Assembly (NCBI RefSeq): GCF_001704415.2
Contig: NC_030812.1
Coordinates: 54,660,093 to 54,724,092 of the forward strand
DNA length: 64,000 nt
Direction of reading: 5' to 3'
Origin: Capra hircus
Lineage: Eukaryota > Chordata > Mammalia > Artiodactyla > Bovidae
The position numbers and the translations under genes were made by a program. The notes under the pieces were generated by a model. That model saw nothing but the letters and a program-made list of their open reading frames with translations. It had not been told where the DNA came from and did not search any database. Shown one piece after another: positions 11,438 through 22,027 of this stretch (position 1 is the stretch's first letter; every line of letters starts with the position of its first letter).

Positions 11438-12177
11438 GCAGCTGCGGTCCTACTCTGTAGACTGGTGTGTCAGGCACTTAAAGGGGCACCCTGGGTGGGG
11501 TCCTACTCTGTAATTCAGTAGATTGGGCACTTGATGGGCCAGCCTCTCTATTGTTCAGCTGCCAATGCTGGCATGGGGTGAGAGAGAGGCTATGGTGATG
11601 GCTCCACCCCCTACGCATGACTCAGCAGTATTGCCTTGCTTCCATGGCTGCCCAGCTTTCCTCCACAGGCATTTCCCACCACAATCTCCTCCCTCACTTC
11701 CCCTCAATCCATCTCTCCGTAATCAATAGCAGCCCTCACCCTGGGATTGCTCCACAAGCCCTACACTGCAGCTCCCAGTCACTGCACCTTCCAGGGGATC
11801 TGCATCCCTGCCCTGGGTATGTATGGCTGCAGCAAGGGCTGTCTGATTCTCATTCCATTTAAGCTACCACAGATCAGCTGTTTCATTCTCAGCCTTAAAT
11901 GTTTCTCCTCTGACTCAGACAATTGCCCCAATGTGGGGATCAGACCTCCTGCTTCAGTTCCCACACCCACCGAGGGCAGGCCCATTTCTACTAATGCTCC
12001 TTTTTTTTCCCCCCAGTTCCTACATCCTACCGAGTTTTGCATGGTTCTATATATTCTTTTTCACCAGTCAGGTACTCCTGTCTGCTCTCAGCTGGTGTTC
12101 TGCATGCATCTCTGTGTCTGAAGGTGTTCCTGATGTATCCATGGAGAGAGATGTACTCCATGTCCACCTACTCCTCC

Positions 12178-12186
12178 GCCATCTTG
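12178..12186 (-). promoter_or_regulatory. YY1-type site at L1 5' end
   Basis: The minus strand reads CAAGATGGC within about 20 bases of the apparent L1 start. A YY1 site in this position sets the transcription start of mammalian L1s. Its presence supports a complete 5' end. Binding itself is inferred. Confidence 0.65.
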
Positions 12187-12197
12187 TTCTCTCCCCA

Positions 12198-12771
12198 CCT
12201 TTCTTTTATAAAGAGTAAGCCTTTCTGTGCTCTTTCATTGTTCCCACCTTCTACTATTCCCCCACAAAATGAAATGTTATTATGGCCAAGATTCAGCAAA
12301 CAAAACTAACAAAACTCAAATCCTTAAAACCTAAGAATACATCTCAACAGAAATTCAAACCCACTGCTGTGCCCAGCAGCTACTGATTCCAAAAAAGATA
12401 AAAACCTGTGCCTTAATATCTCATTCTTCTCCACTCCCCTTAATCACACTGGATCCTTTTATCATTATTATAATGGTTCTTTGCATAAATGGCTGAAAGC
12501 ATTCTATGCTCTTGAGAGCTCCTCTGATTCACACCCACAGATCATATTGGGTGAACTTGCAATTATCTCCTGCAAATGCCCCATGAATGTGCCGAAACCA
12601 AGCATGAACACTGCCAGCCCAAGTGCATTTTTATTTTTCCTCAAGACTTTACAGCATCTAATTTCTGAAAACAGAGGGTGTAAACAGTAGTTTCTAATAC
12701 AAAACTGTGGATGTTCAATTTGCACAGGAAAAAATTTTCCAGTTTCTACATTCATGATTTTAATGTTTAAA
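12198..12771. other. Unique AT-rich DNA
   Basis: No recognised repeat or gene. Short open frames (12481-12690 and its antisense 12504-12755) have no motif I recognise. Confidence 0.5.
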
Positions 12772-13082
12772 TTGGGCTTCCTTCATAGCTCATTTAGTAA
12801 AGAATCTGCCTGCATTTCAGGAGACCTCAGTTCAATTCTTGGGTTGGGAGGATCCGCTGGAGAAGGGATAGGCTACCTACTCCAGCATACTTGGGCTTCC
12901 CTTGTGGCTCAGCTGGTAAAGAATCCAGGAATGCAGGAGACCTGGTTTCGACTCCTGGGTTGGGAAGATCCCCTTGAAAAGGGAAAGGCTACCCACTCCA
13001 GTATTCTGGCCTGGAGAATTCCATGGATTGTATAGTCCATGGGGTGACAAAGAGTCACATTCGATTGAATGACTTTCACTTT
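12772..13082 (+). mobile_element. Bov-tA SINE with two tRNA-like heads
   Basis: Two consecutive tRNA(Glu)-derived heads ('gggcttcc..' at about 12775 and 12895), each with an A-box-like 'agctca..tagtaaagaat' type segment and a B-box-like 'gttcaattc'/'gtttcgactcc', are followed by one Bov-A body ending 'gaatgactttcac'. The BovB at about 13107 starts just after it. Confidence 0.82.
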
Positions 13083-13106
13083 TACCTTTTCACCTTCAGT
13101 AAAACC

Positions 13107-15527
13107 ATAAATAGGAGACTGGAATGCAAAAGTTGGAAGTCAAGAAACACCTGGAGTAACAGGTAAATTTGGGCTTGGAATGTGGAATGAAGCAGGGCAA
13201 AGACTAGTAGAGTTTTCCAAGAAAATGCACTGGTCATAGCAAACACCCTCTTCCAACAAACAAGAGAATACTCTACACATGGACATCACCAGATGGTAAA
13301 CACCGAAATCAGATTGATTATATTCTTTGCAGCCAAAGATGGAGAAGCTCTATATAGTCAACAAAAACAAGACCAGGCGCTGACTGCGGCTCAGATCATG
13401 AGCTCTTTATTACCAAATTCAGACTTAAATCGAAGAAAGTAGGGAAAATCACTAGACCATTCAGGTATGACCTCAATCAAATCCCTTATGACTATACAGT
13501 GGAAGTGAGATAGATTTAAGGGACTAGATCTGATAGAGTGCCTGATGAACTATGGAATGAGGTTCGTGACATTGTACAGGAGACAGGGATCAAGACCATC
13601 CCCATGGAAAAGAAATGCAAAAAGGCAAAATGGCTGTCTGGGGAGGCCTTACAAATAGCTGTGAAAAGAAGAGAAGCAAAAAGCAAAGGAGAAAAGGAAA
13701 GATATAAACATCTGAATGCAGAGTTCCAAAGAATAGCAAGAAGAGATAAGAAAGCCTTCTTCAGTGATCAATGCAAAGAAATAGAGGAAAACAACAAATG
13801 GGAAAGACTAGAGATCTCTTCAAGAAAATTAGAGATACCAAGGGAACATTTCATGCAAAGATGGGCTCAATAAAGGACAGAAATGGTATGGAAATAACAG
13901 AAGCAGAAGATATTAAGAAGAGGTGGCAAGAATACACAGAAGAACTGTACAAAAAAAGATCTTCACAACCAAGATAATCACGATGGTATGATCACTCACC
14001 TAGAGCCAGACATCCTGAAATGTGAAGTCTAGTAGGCCTTAGAAAGCATCACTACAAACAAAGCTAGTGGAGGTGATGGAATTCCAGTTGAGTTGTTTCA
14101 AATCCTGAAAGATGATGCTGTGAAAGTGCTGCACTCAATATGCCAGCAAATTTGGAAAACTCAGCAGCACCCACAGGACTGGAAAAGGTCAGTTTTCATT
14201 CCAATCCCAAAGAAAGGCAATGCTACAGAATGCTCAAACTACCACAAAATTGCACTCATCTCACACACTGGTAAAGTAATGCTCAAAATTCTGCAAGCCA
14301 GGCTTCAGCAGTATGTGAACCGTGAACTTCCAGATGTTCAAGCTGGTTTTAGAAAAGGCAGAGGAATCAGTGATCAAATTGCCACATCCACTGGATCATG
14401 GAAAAAGCAAGAGAGTTCCAGAAAAACATCTATTTCTGCTTTATTTACTAAGCCAAACCTTTGCCTCTGTGGACCACAATAAATTGTGGAAAATTCTGAA
14501 AGAGGTGGGAATGCCAGACCACCTAACCTGCCTCTTGAGAAACCTATATGCAAGTCAGGAAGCAACAGTTAGAACTGGACATAGAACAATAGACTGGTTC
14601 CAAATAGGAAAAGGAGTACGTCAAGGCTGTATATTGTCACCCTGCTTATTTAACTTCTATGCAGAGTACATCATGAGAAACACTGGACTGGAAGAAACAC
14701 AAGCTGGGATCAAGATTTTCGGGAGAAATATCAATCACCTCAGATATGCAGATGACACCACCCTTATGGCAGAAAGTGAAGGGGAACTAAAAAGCCTCTT
14801 GATGAAAGCGAAAGAGGAGAGTGAAAAAGTTGGCTTAAAGCTCAACATTCAGAAAACAAAGATCATGGCATCCGGTCCTATCACTTCATGGGAAATAGAT
14901 GGAGAAACAGTGGAAACAGTGTCAGACTTTATATTTGGGGGCTCCAAAATCACTGCAGATGGTGACTGCAGCCATGAAATTAAAAGACGCTTACTCCTTG
15001 GAAGGAAAGTTAACCAATCTAGATAGCATACTGAAAAGCAGAGACATTGCTTTGCCATCAAAGGTCCACCTAGTCAAGGCCATGGTTTTTCCAGTGGTCA
15101 TGTATGGATGTGAGAGTTGGACTATGAAGAAAGCTGAGTGCCAAAGAATTGATGCTTTTGAACTGTGGTGTTGGAGAAGACTCTTGAGAGTCCCTTGGAC
15201 TGCAAGGAGATCCAACCAGTCCATTTTAAAGGAGATCACTCCTGGGTGTTCATTGGAGGGACTGATGCTGAAGCTGAAACTCCAAAACTTTGGCTACCTC
15301 ATGCGAAGAGTTGACTCATTGGAAAAGACTTTGATGATGGGAGGGATTGGGGGCAGGAGAAGAAGGGGATGACAGAGGATGAGATGGCTGGATGGCATCA
15401 CCGACTCGATGGACATGAGTTTGAGTGGACTCTGGGAGTTGGTGATGGACAGGGAGGCCTGGCGTGCTGTGATTCATGGGGTCGCAAAGAGTGGGACACG
15501 ACTGAGCGACTGAACTGAACTGAAAAC
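13107..15527 (+). mobile_element. BovB LINE, 5'-truncated
   Basis: A 2.4-kb plus-strand copy begins in the endonuclease ('gagactggaatgcaaaagt' at about 13114) and ends with the BovB 3' terminus 'gagcgactgaactgaactga' at about 15525. Reading frames change at several points (13538-13873, 14093-14482, 14322-15026, 14899-15372), so it encodes no full protein. Confidence 0.93.
14322..15026 (+). pseudogene. BovB reverse transcriptase remnant, 234 codons
   Basis: This is the longest BovB frame in this copy. It holds VDHNKLWKIL, GVRQGCILSPCLFN and the catalytic RYADDTTL, followed by the LNIQKTKIM block and the start of the C-terminal region. The upstream endonuclease is missing or out of frame, so the frame is a relic. 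Confidence 0.87.
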
Positions 15528-16134
15528 TGTAAATAGTATTTGATCAGCTGCCACATCTCTTTCATTCCCAACAAATGTTATGAAAGAAAACTTCCACATT
15601 TTAAGGATGACTAGGGCTCCCACTTTCTTCTAATGTGCACGTAACTGGGAAAACATTTATGAAACTCTTACTGATACATGGTTTATGTTCCCTGACAGCT
15701 ACTTTGTATGCCAGGGACCATGAAGGTAAATGGGAGGGGAGTGTCAACACCACATCAGGAAGGAGCAGAATATGACATGGAGGAAGACCCTTCCACACAA
15801 GAAGAGAAAACAGAAAGCCTCCCACTTCCAGATCCCAGTGCAATACAAGGAGGAGAGATCAAATGCCCGTAACTTCCCTGTCCCCTCTGAAGTGGGACCC
15901 AAGGAGTAGGAACCATAATAGAAACATCCAGACAAACAGACACAGAGAAGCATGAGAGCTTTTGGCAGGATCTGTGATTTGTTGTGCTTTCCTGAGCAGA
16001 GCTTGGGAAGCCTATGAGGCTACAGGGAGGGTTTCATCCTAAGTAGCATGGGAATGAAGCTCAGTCCTGGTAGAGGGAGGAGCCTAGACAGAGGAGCCCT
16101 GGCAGTGCTCCTGGCTTCCCGAGGCTTAAGCAAG
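15528..16134. other. Unique DNA
   Basis: Mixed-composition sequence. The antisense frames at 15601-15953 show no recognisable domain and there is no codon-like pattern I would defend. Confidence 0.45.
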
Positions 16135-16485
16135 GTGTGCAACCAGCAAGAACTGACTGTACAGCACAGGGAACAACATCTAATGAAAAAGAAACTGAAA
16201 GAGAATATGTGTGTGTGTGTTGGGGCCAGGGGGGAAGATTCCCAGATGACTCAGTAGGAAAGAATCTTCCTGCCAATGCAGGTTCAATACTTGGATCAGG
16301 AAGATCCCCTGGAGGATGAAATGGCAACCCAGTCCAGTATTCTTAAATGGAAAATTCCATGGACAGAGAGTCAAACACAACTGAGCCACTGAGTACACAC
16401 ATATATATGGAACTGAATCACTTTGCTGTACACCTGATACTAACACAACATTGTAAGTCAACTACACTTAAATAAAAATGTTTTA
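16135..16485 (+). mobile_element. L1 3'UTR fragment
   Basis: The typical artiodactyl L1 tail 'actgactgtacagcacaggg' (about 16153) is separated from the second half 'cactttgctgtacacctgat' (about 16420) by a SINE. An AATAAA at about 16471 and a short A/T tail close it. Confidence 0.75.
16230..16393 (+). mobile_element. Bov-tA SINE, degenerate, inside the L1 3'UTR
   Basis: A tRNA-like head ('gactcagtaggaaagaatct') and a shortened Bov-A body ending 'cacaactgagccactgag' lie in the TG-repeat part of the L1 3'UTR. Several deletions mark it as old. Confidence 0.78.
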
Positions 16486-16942
16486 AAGGTATCCAAGAGA
16501 TCTTGGACCTCCCACGTGCTCTGGAACAGGGGTTCAGAGGCCAGAAGGGATTTGTGAAGGACTGTAATTAGGACAAAACAGTTGCAGCAGAAAGAACTTC
16601 ATGATCAAAGGCAAAAGCAAGATCTCCATATTGGAGATCTGACATCCAAATGACCAGAGGGGCCCGTCTCCAATAGTAGCACAGGGGACAGATGGCGCAG
16701 CCACAGCACAGAGAAGATCAGTGAGGAGCCAAAGAACACTGCATGGCTCTGAAACTCCCGCCTCTCCCCTGCTGACAGCAGGTCACATGGGCCTCACCCT
16801 TTGATCTACCTAAGTATATCTTAGAGTAGGAGGGGCAAGAGGGATGGGCCTCTAAAAGACTGAATAGTTACCCAAAAGGGACTTGGTCATCCAAGGGAGG
16901 CTATTTAAACCCAAAGGTTCAGAGATAGCCTATATCTTTGTG
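16486..16942. other. Unique DNA
   Basis: No repeat, RNA gene or coding pattern recognised. Confidence 0.45.
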
Positions 16943-18083
16943 ACTGTGTGGATCATAAAAAAACTGTGGAAAATTCTTCAAGAGATGGGAATACCAGACC
17001 ACCTGACCTGCCTCCTGAGAAACCTTGTCAAGAAGCAACAGTTACGTCAAGGTTGTATATTGTCACCCTACTTATTTAACTTATATGCAGAGTACAACAT
17101 AAGAAATGCTGGGCCGGATGAGGAACAAGCTGAAATCAAGATTGCCAGGAGAAATACCAGTAACCTCAGATATGCAGATGACACCACCCTTATGGCAGAA
17201 AGTGAAGAGGAACTAAAGAGCCTCTTGATGAAAGTGAAAGAGGAGAGTGAAAAAGCTGGCTTAAAACTCAACATTCAGAAAACTAAGATCATGGCATCCA
17301 GTCCCATCACTTCATGGCAAATAGATGGAGAAACAATGGAAACAGTGAGACTTTATTTTCTTGAGCTCCAAAATCACTGCAAATTGTGACTGTAGCCATG
17401 AAATTAAAAGACACTTGCTCCTTGGAAGAATAGCTATGGCTTATTAAAAAGCAGAGACATTACTTTGCCAACAAAGGTCTGTATAGTCAAAGCTATGGTT
17501 TTTCCAGTAGTCATGTACAGATGTGAAAGTTGGACCATAACGAAAGCTGAGCATCAAAGAATTGATGATTTTGGTGTTTGTTTTTTTTTTTAAGATTTAA
17601 AATGTTTTATTTATTATTTTTTTTTAAATTTTAAAATCTTTAATTCTTACATGCGTAAGGGGAACCCCTCAGGTGGGAGGGGGGTTCATGTTTGGGAACA
17701 CATGTAAGAATTGATGATTTTGAACTGCAGTGTTGGAGAAGACTCTTGAGAGTCCCTTGGGCTGCAAGGAGATCAAACCAGTCCGTCCTAAAGGAAGTCA
17801 ATCCCGAATATTCATTTGAAGGACTGCTGCTGAAGCTGAAACTCCACTACTTTGGCCACCTGATGTGAAGAACTGACTCATTGGAAAAGGCCCTAATGCT
17901 GGGAAAGATTGAAGGTGGGAGGAGAAGGGGTCAACAGAGGAAGAGATGGTTGGATGGCATCACTGACTCAATGGACATGAGTTTGAGCAAACTCTGGGAG
18001 ATGGTGAAGAACAGGGAAACCTGGGATGCTACAGTCCATGGGGTTGCAAAGAGTTGGATACAACTGAGCCACTGAACAACAGG
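16943..18083 (+). mobile_element. BovB LINE 3' half with internal deletion
   Basis: Starts in the RT region ('gtgtggatcataaaa'), lacks about 57 bases around 17040 (between the 'agaagcaacagtta' block and 'cgtcaaggttgtat') and ends 'caactgagccactgaac' near 18083. RT motif RYADDTTL is at about 17167. A tiny L1 is inserted at 17574-17705. Confidence 0.9.
17574..17705 (-). mobile_element. Minute 5'-inverted (twin-primed) L1 insertion
   Basis: A 132-bp insertion is bounded by a perfect 17-bp duplication (17557-17573 and 17706-17722). It starts with a T-run and the reverse complement of the L1 3' end (to about 17657), then about 45 bases of the same L1 end in the opposite orientation ('ggttcatgtttgggaacaca'). 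Confidence 0.88.
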
Positions 18084-19310
18084 GATAGCATAAACTGACA
18101 AAGTTAATTTCCACACCTCCCACTACCTACCCCCACCCAGCTGAGTATGATCCAGTAGGAACCAAAGAAATCCCATTTGCTTTGCACATCTGTGTGAGTC
18201 ACGTGAATTTAACATTCTACTTACTATCCACAGTCCTAAGCTCTCCCTTGCTACCATCCAATTTTAAAATACTCAATTTATTTCCAATGTTGTGTGTGTG
18301 TATGTTTTCAGTCCCAATAATATTTCCTTTTTCTTCTGTCTTATCTCATCAGGATGTACCTGAGAAAATATTGAAACTTGGTAAAAGATGCCCCCCAAAA
18401 AATCCCAACACTGCCCTGACAAAACCAATGGGGGGACATCCCCAGATTGCCAGCCCCTGGGATCCGAGGGCTACGCTGACTTAATGAAATCAGGAAGGAA
18501 GCAGTGTGTGTGTTCGTGTTGCCAGACCAACAAGCTCTCCCATTCATCCACTGAAACATTCAAAACCAGACTGGGAGTTTCCAGGGGCATCTAAATGTAT
18601 GGGAGACCTTTAAATTCCCCCAAATGAAACACACATCCCCTCCAAATCTTCAAAGCCTTAAAAGTGTCTGCAAACTGGTCCAGTGGTAGGAGATTACAGT
18701 GAACCACCCCTACACACAGAGCAATCTTGTGTTAGCTTCCCACCGCCACCATAGCATGCCATCACCATGGTAACAAGGCAAACCTGTCCCCTCTCTCAAC
18801 CCAGGGGCAGTCTCCTGCTTGAGCCTCTATGTTACCCATTTGTAAGTTATTTTCCTCCATTCAAGTTCACCCTTGATGTTCCATCAACATCTTCAAATCC
18901 TTTTCGGAAAGAGAAAGTGAATGAGTAAATTCATTTTATTCCTATAAAAATGAATACCATTCCAAGATTAACCTGGGACAGGAGTAAAAAATGGTGGAGT
19001 ATATGCCTTTCTCAAGGCAAGCCCTGCAGGACAGGATTCCAGGGTTTGACTGCTGTTCCTTCTATTGCTGTCGACAAGGTCCCTTCCTGCTGGCAATTTC
19101 CTTTGCTTTCATCTGTCCAGGGCCTACCATGGTTTGAGTTGCTCAAGCCTGATACCCCATTCTGTGTAGTGATGTCAGAGACCTTTGCCTTCTTCAAGTT
19201 AGCCTTGCTTCTACACTTTCCCTACACACTCTTTTCTAGGCAGCGTGCCTTCAGTTATAGAAGTCACATAGTTATCCTCTATTTGCTATTTTAAAGTGCT
19301 GGCCTAGAGA
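18084..19310. other. Unique DNA
   Basis: Contains short TG runs (about 18290) and no recognised gene. Open frames at 18182-18484 and 18950-19294 are short with no known motif. Confidence 0.45.
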
Positions 19311-19430
19311 GTTAGGATGGGGGATGGGAGGAAGGCTCAGGAGGGAAGGGATATATATAGTTATGACTAATTCGTATTGTTGTACCACACATTGTAAAGC
19401 AATTATTCTCCAATTAAAAAATAAATAAAA
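19311..19430 (+). mobile_element. L1 3' end fragment
   Basis: The stretch 'attgtaaagcaattattctc' followed by 'caattaaaaaataaataaaa' is the usual L1 terminus and tail. Only about 120 bases remain. Confidence 0.7.
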
Positions 19431-19520
19431 GGGCTTCCCTGGTGGCTCAGTGATAAAGAATCTACCTGCCAATGCAAGAGGCACAGATTTGATTCCTAAT
19501 CCAAGAAGATCCCACATCTC
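19431..19520 (+). mobile_element. Bov-tA SINE head fragment
   Basis: The tRNA-like head starts 'gggcttccctggtggctcag' directly after the L1 tail and is cut off after the 'aagatccc' block. Confidence 0.8.
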
Positions 19521-19663
19521 AGTAGATTCATTCATATCAAATGCTGGTATGTAGCAGGTACTTCATTAGTGGTGGCTATTACTATCCCCACCCCCAACCC
19601 TCTATAAACCCCAGTCATTTCAGACTCTCACCTCTCCGTGTGAACACCAAGATTTTTCACAAC

Positions 19664-19717
19664 TGTGTGCTTAGTCGCTCAGTTATGTCCAGCTCTTTAT
19701 GACCCATGGACTGTAGC
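19664..19717 (-). mobile_element. Bov-A2 SINE fragment
   Basis: About 54 bases match the end of Bov-A ('gtgcttagtcgctcagttat' to 'catggactgtagc'). A CHR-type SINE begins where it stops. Confidence 0.7.
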
Positions 19718-19963
19718 AACCAAACCTGAGCACCACAACTATAGAGCCTGTGCTCCAGAGCCAGGGAGCCGCAACTACTGAGAACATGCGCCGCAATTGC
19801 TGATGCCTGAGTGCCCTAGAGCTTGTAAAGTCCCCACAATGAGAAATCCATGCACTGCAACTGGGGAGTAGCCCCTGCTTGCCAGAACTAGAGAAATGCC
19901 TGAGCAGCAATGAAGACCCAGCACAGCCAAAAATAAATAAATAAAATTATTTTAAAAAAAAGA
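19718..19963 (+). mobile_element. CHR-type tRNA SINE (long form)
   Basis: Repeated 'gagcc..gcaac' units run into 'acccagcacagccaaaaata' and an AAATAAATAA tail, typical of the long cetartiodactyl CHR SINE. The tRNA-like head is missing. Confidence 0.72.
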
Positions 19964-20094
19964 AAGAAAGAAAAAAGGAACAGCCCCCAAAAAGTGCCAG
20001 TTCTTTCTTATATTCTGTCTTGTAAAATGCCTCCCTTCTCTCACATCTCAGGCAATAATTAGCATCTGGGGGAGCAGGCGGTGAGGGTGGGGAA

Positions 20095-20105
20095 GGGGGG
20101 GGGGG
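20095..20105 (+). repeat. G11 run in a G-rich stretch
   Basis: An 11-base G run is preceded by other G-runs from 20068. It is G4-capable and likely length-variable. Confidence 0.7.
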
Positions 20106-20202
20106 TCTGCCGATAAAAAAAAAACAAAAGAAGGCATCCTCCTTCCAAATAATTTTCTTCCTCCTTGAGGTCCAGGTATCACTGGATGATGAAAAGTCCA
20201 GT

Positions 20203-20476
20203 TGCTGCTGCTGCTAAGTCGCTTCAATCGTGTCCGACTCTGTGAGACCCCATAGATGGCAGCCCACCAGGCTCCCCCGTCCTTGGGATTCTCCAGGCAA
20301 GAACACTGGAGTGGGTTGCCATTTCCTTCTCCAACGCATGAAAGTGTAAAGTGAAAGTGAAGTCACTCAGTTGTGCCCTACTCTTAGCAACCACACGGAC
20401 TGCAGCCCACCAGGCTCCTCCATCCATGGGATTTTTCAGGCAAGAGTACTGGAGTGGGGTGCCATTGCCTTCTCCG
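20203..20476 (-). mobile_element. Bov-A2 SINE (dimer)
   Basis: Two Bov-A units separated by 'gaaagtgtaaagtgaaagtg', starting with a short CTG repeat. A 12-bp duplication flanks it (20191-20202 and 20477-20488, one mismatch). Confidence 0.93.
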
Positions 20477-20488
20477 GAAAAGACCAGT

Positions 20489-21035
20489 GCACATGGATTA
20501 TATTTCCCAGAGTTGCTCTTTCCATTTTTACTAGTAGAAACATTTTTTAAAATGCTCTATCAATATTTAATGATAGCAATTATCTTTGGCAAAAGTTCCT
20601 TCAATTACATAAGATAGAAGGACAACATTTGTATAGGCCTGGTATAAAGATTCTCATTCCATTACATTCATTGGGGTGAGGTGGGGGGGGAAATGTAATA
20701 AATTGTTAACTACCTAAAATTGTTGCCGTGAATAATAACATGGTCAGCGAGGACTTCCATCAATACGCAAAATCAATCCTGTGAAGATGCCACCACCTAC
20801 AACCATACACACAGCCCTCCCTGCTCACTCCTGAGGCAACCCCAGGTGCCTGTTTTCACCCTGACTACACCTCCTCTTCCTGAACTGGTGTCAATGCTGA
20901 GAAGTGAAATCTGAAATCCAGAGAGAGGCACAGTGTTTTCTAAAGGGAAAGTCTGGCTGCAAGCAGAGCCCTCAGCCTATGGTGTCACCACTGACGCTGA
21001 AAAGCCAGAACCCCAGTGCTGTCCTCACTGTGTGC
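20489..21035. other. Unique DNA
   Basis: A G8 run lies near 20683. No gene or family recognised. Confidence 0.45.
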
Positions 21036-21243
21036 TGTGCTTCATTGCTCAGTCCTGTCCTACTCTTTGTGACCCCACGGACTGTAGCCCACCAGGCTCC
21101 TCTGTCCATGGGGATTCTCCAGGCAAGCATACTGGAGTAGATGACCATGCCCTCCTCCAGGGGATCTTCCTAACCCAGGGATTGAACCTGGGTCTCCCAA
21201 ATTGCAGATGGATTCTTTACTGTCTGAGCCACCAGGGAAGCCC
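21036..21243 (-). mobile_element. Bov-tA SINE
   Basis: The Bov-A body is followed by the tRNA-like head in antisense, ending 'ctgagccaccagggaagccc'. Nearly full length. Confidence 0.9.
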
Positions 21244-21523
21244 CACAGGCTCTGTGAAATCTGGCCACTGGCCTGAACTCTCCCAGACTCTTCCCAAGGA
21301 TGACTGTGTGACTTCCACCAACACTGTCTTGAAAAAGGCAAGAGAAAAGAAACTGAGTTTTCATGTGAAAAACAATTGAGCATTTACATCTTCCCAAACA
21401 TTTCTAGAACTCTAACCCAGTAATGAATTTTAACCAGTAATGAAGAAATTACTGATAAAAATTAGAAGCCACTTTCTTAGCACCACAGCATGGACCACAA
21501 GGGCACTGAGGCTACTCACTGCA

Positions 21524-22027
21524 GTGAAAGTGAAAGTGTTAGTCACCCAGCTGCTGCTACTGCTAAGTCACTTCAGTCGTGTCCAACTCTGTGTGACCCC
21601 ATAGACGGCAGCCCATCAGGCTCCCCTGTCCCTGGGATTCTCCAGGCAAGAACCCTGGAGTGTGGTGCCATTGCCTTCTCCAATGCATGAAAGTGAAAAA
21701 TGAAAGTCAAGTCGCTCAGTCATGTCCAACTCTTAGCGACCCCATGGACTGCAGCCCACCAGGCTCCTCCGTCCATGGGATTTTCCAGGCAAGAGTACTG
21801 GAATGGGGTGCCATTGTCTTCTCCCAGTCGCCCAGCAGTCCTGTCTAACTATTTGTGACCTGCATGGACTGTAGTGCTGTAGGCTGAGTGTTCATGGGAT
21901 TCTCCAGACAAGAGTACTGGAGTGGGTTGCCATTCCCTTCTCCAGGAACCTTTCCGACCCAGGGATGAAACCCAGGTCTCCTGCATTGCAGGCAGATTCT
22001 TTACCATCTAAGCCACCAGGGAAGCCC
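21524..22027 (-). mobile_element. Bov-tA SINE split by a Bov-A2 dimer
   Basis: The outer Bov-tA starts 'gtgaaagtgaaagtgttagt', is interrupted at 21551-21825, and resumes with 'agtcgcccag' to end in 'agccaccagggaagccc'. Confidence 0.88.
21551..21825 (-). mobile_element. Bov-A2 SINE (dimer) nested in Bov-tA
   Basis: The dimer with CTG-repeat start is flanked by a 10-bp duplication of outer-SINE sequence (21541-21550 and 21826-21835, one mismatch), proving it arrived later. Confidence 0.92.

Larger units (their letters stand above)
634..12197 (-). mobile_element. Near full-length L1 LINE (ruminant L1 type), interrupted
   Basis: Read on the minus strand this has every L1 part in order: 5'UTR (12197 to 9282), ORF1 (9281 to 7938), ORF2 (7882 to about 990) and 3'UTR with a short A/T-rich tail (about 990 to 634). 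It is interrupted by BovB at 2450-5258 and 5984-6640 and by another L1 at 8641-9090. Removing those leaves about 7.65 kb, near the usual size of a ruminant L1. No convincing target-site duplication was found at its ends. Stops in both ORFs, an endonuclease deletion and the insertions make it inactive. Confidence 0.88.
9282..12197 (-). promoter_or_regulatory. L1 5' untranslated region / internal promoter
   Basis: This is the roughly 2.9-kb leader of the L1, read right to left. It includes an A-rich part (9720-10440), GC-richer promoter-proximal sequence (10450-12197), a Bov-A-like unit (10967-11094), a C-rich tract (11398-11437) and a YY1-type site at the start. L1 5'UTRs carry the internal RNA polymerase II promoter. 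Open frames here (for example 10585-10863 and 11779-12042) are not supported as genes. Confidence 0.75.

Noticed and set aside
634..12197. Target-site duplication at the ends of the large L1
   Set aside because: 'accccttttta' on the left and 'acctttctttta' on the right are both low-complexity and match poorly.
14322..15026. RT frames (also 24658-25275, 59798-60226) as candidate retron, group II intron or domesticated RT genes
   Set aside because: All lie within BovB sequence with the usual flanks and 3' ends, and all are broken. They are LINE relics.
20203..22027. Regularly recurring similar blocks as a CRISPR-like or minisatellite array
   Set aside because: The blocks are Bov-A2/Bov-tA SINEs with A-rich ends and target duplications. 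Spacing and spacers do not fit an array.
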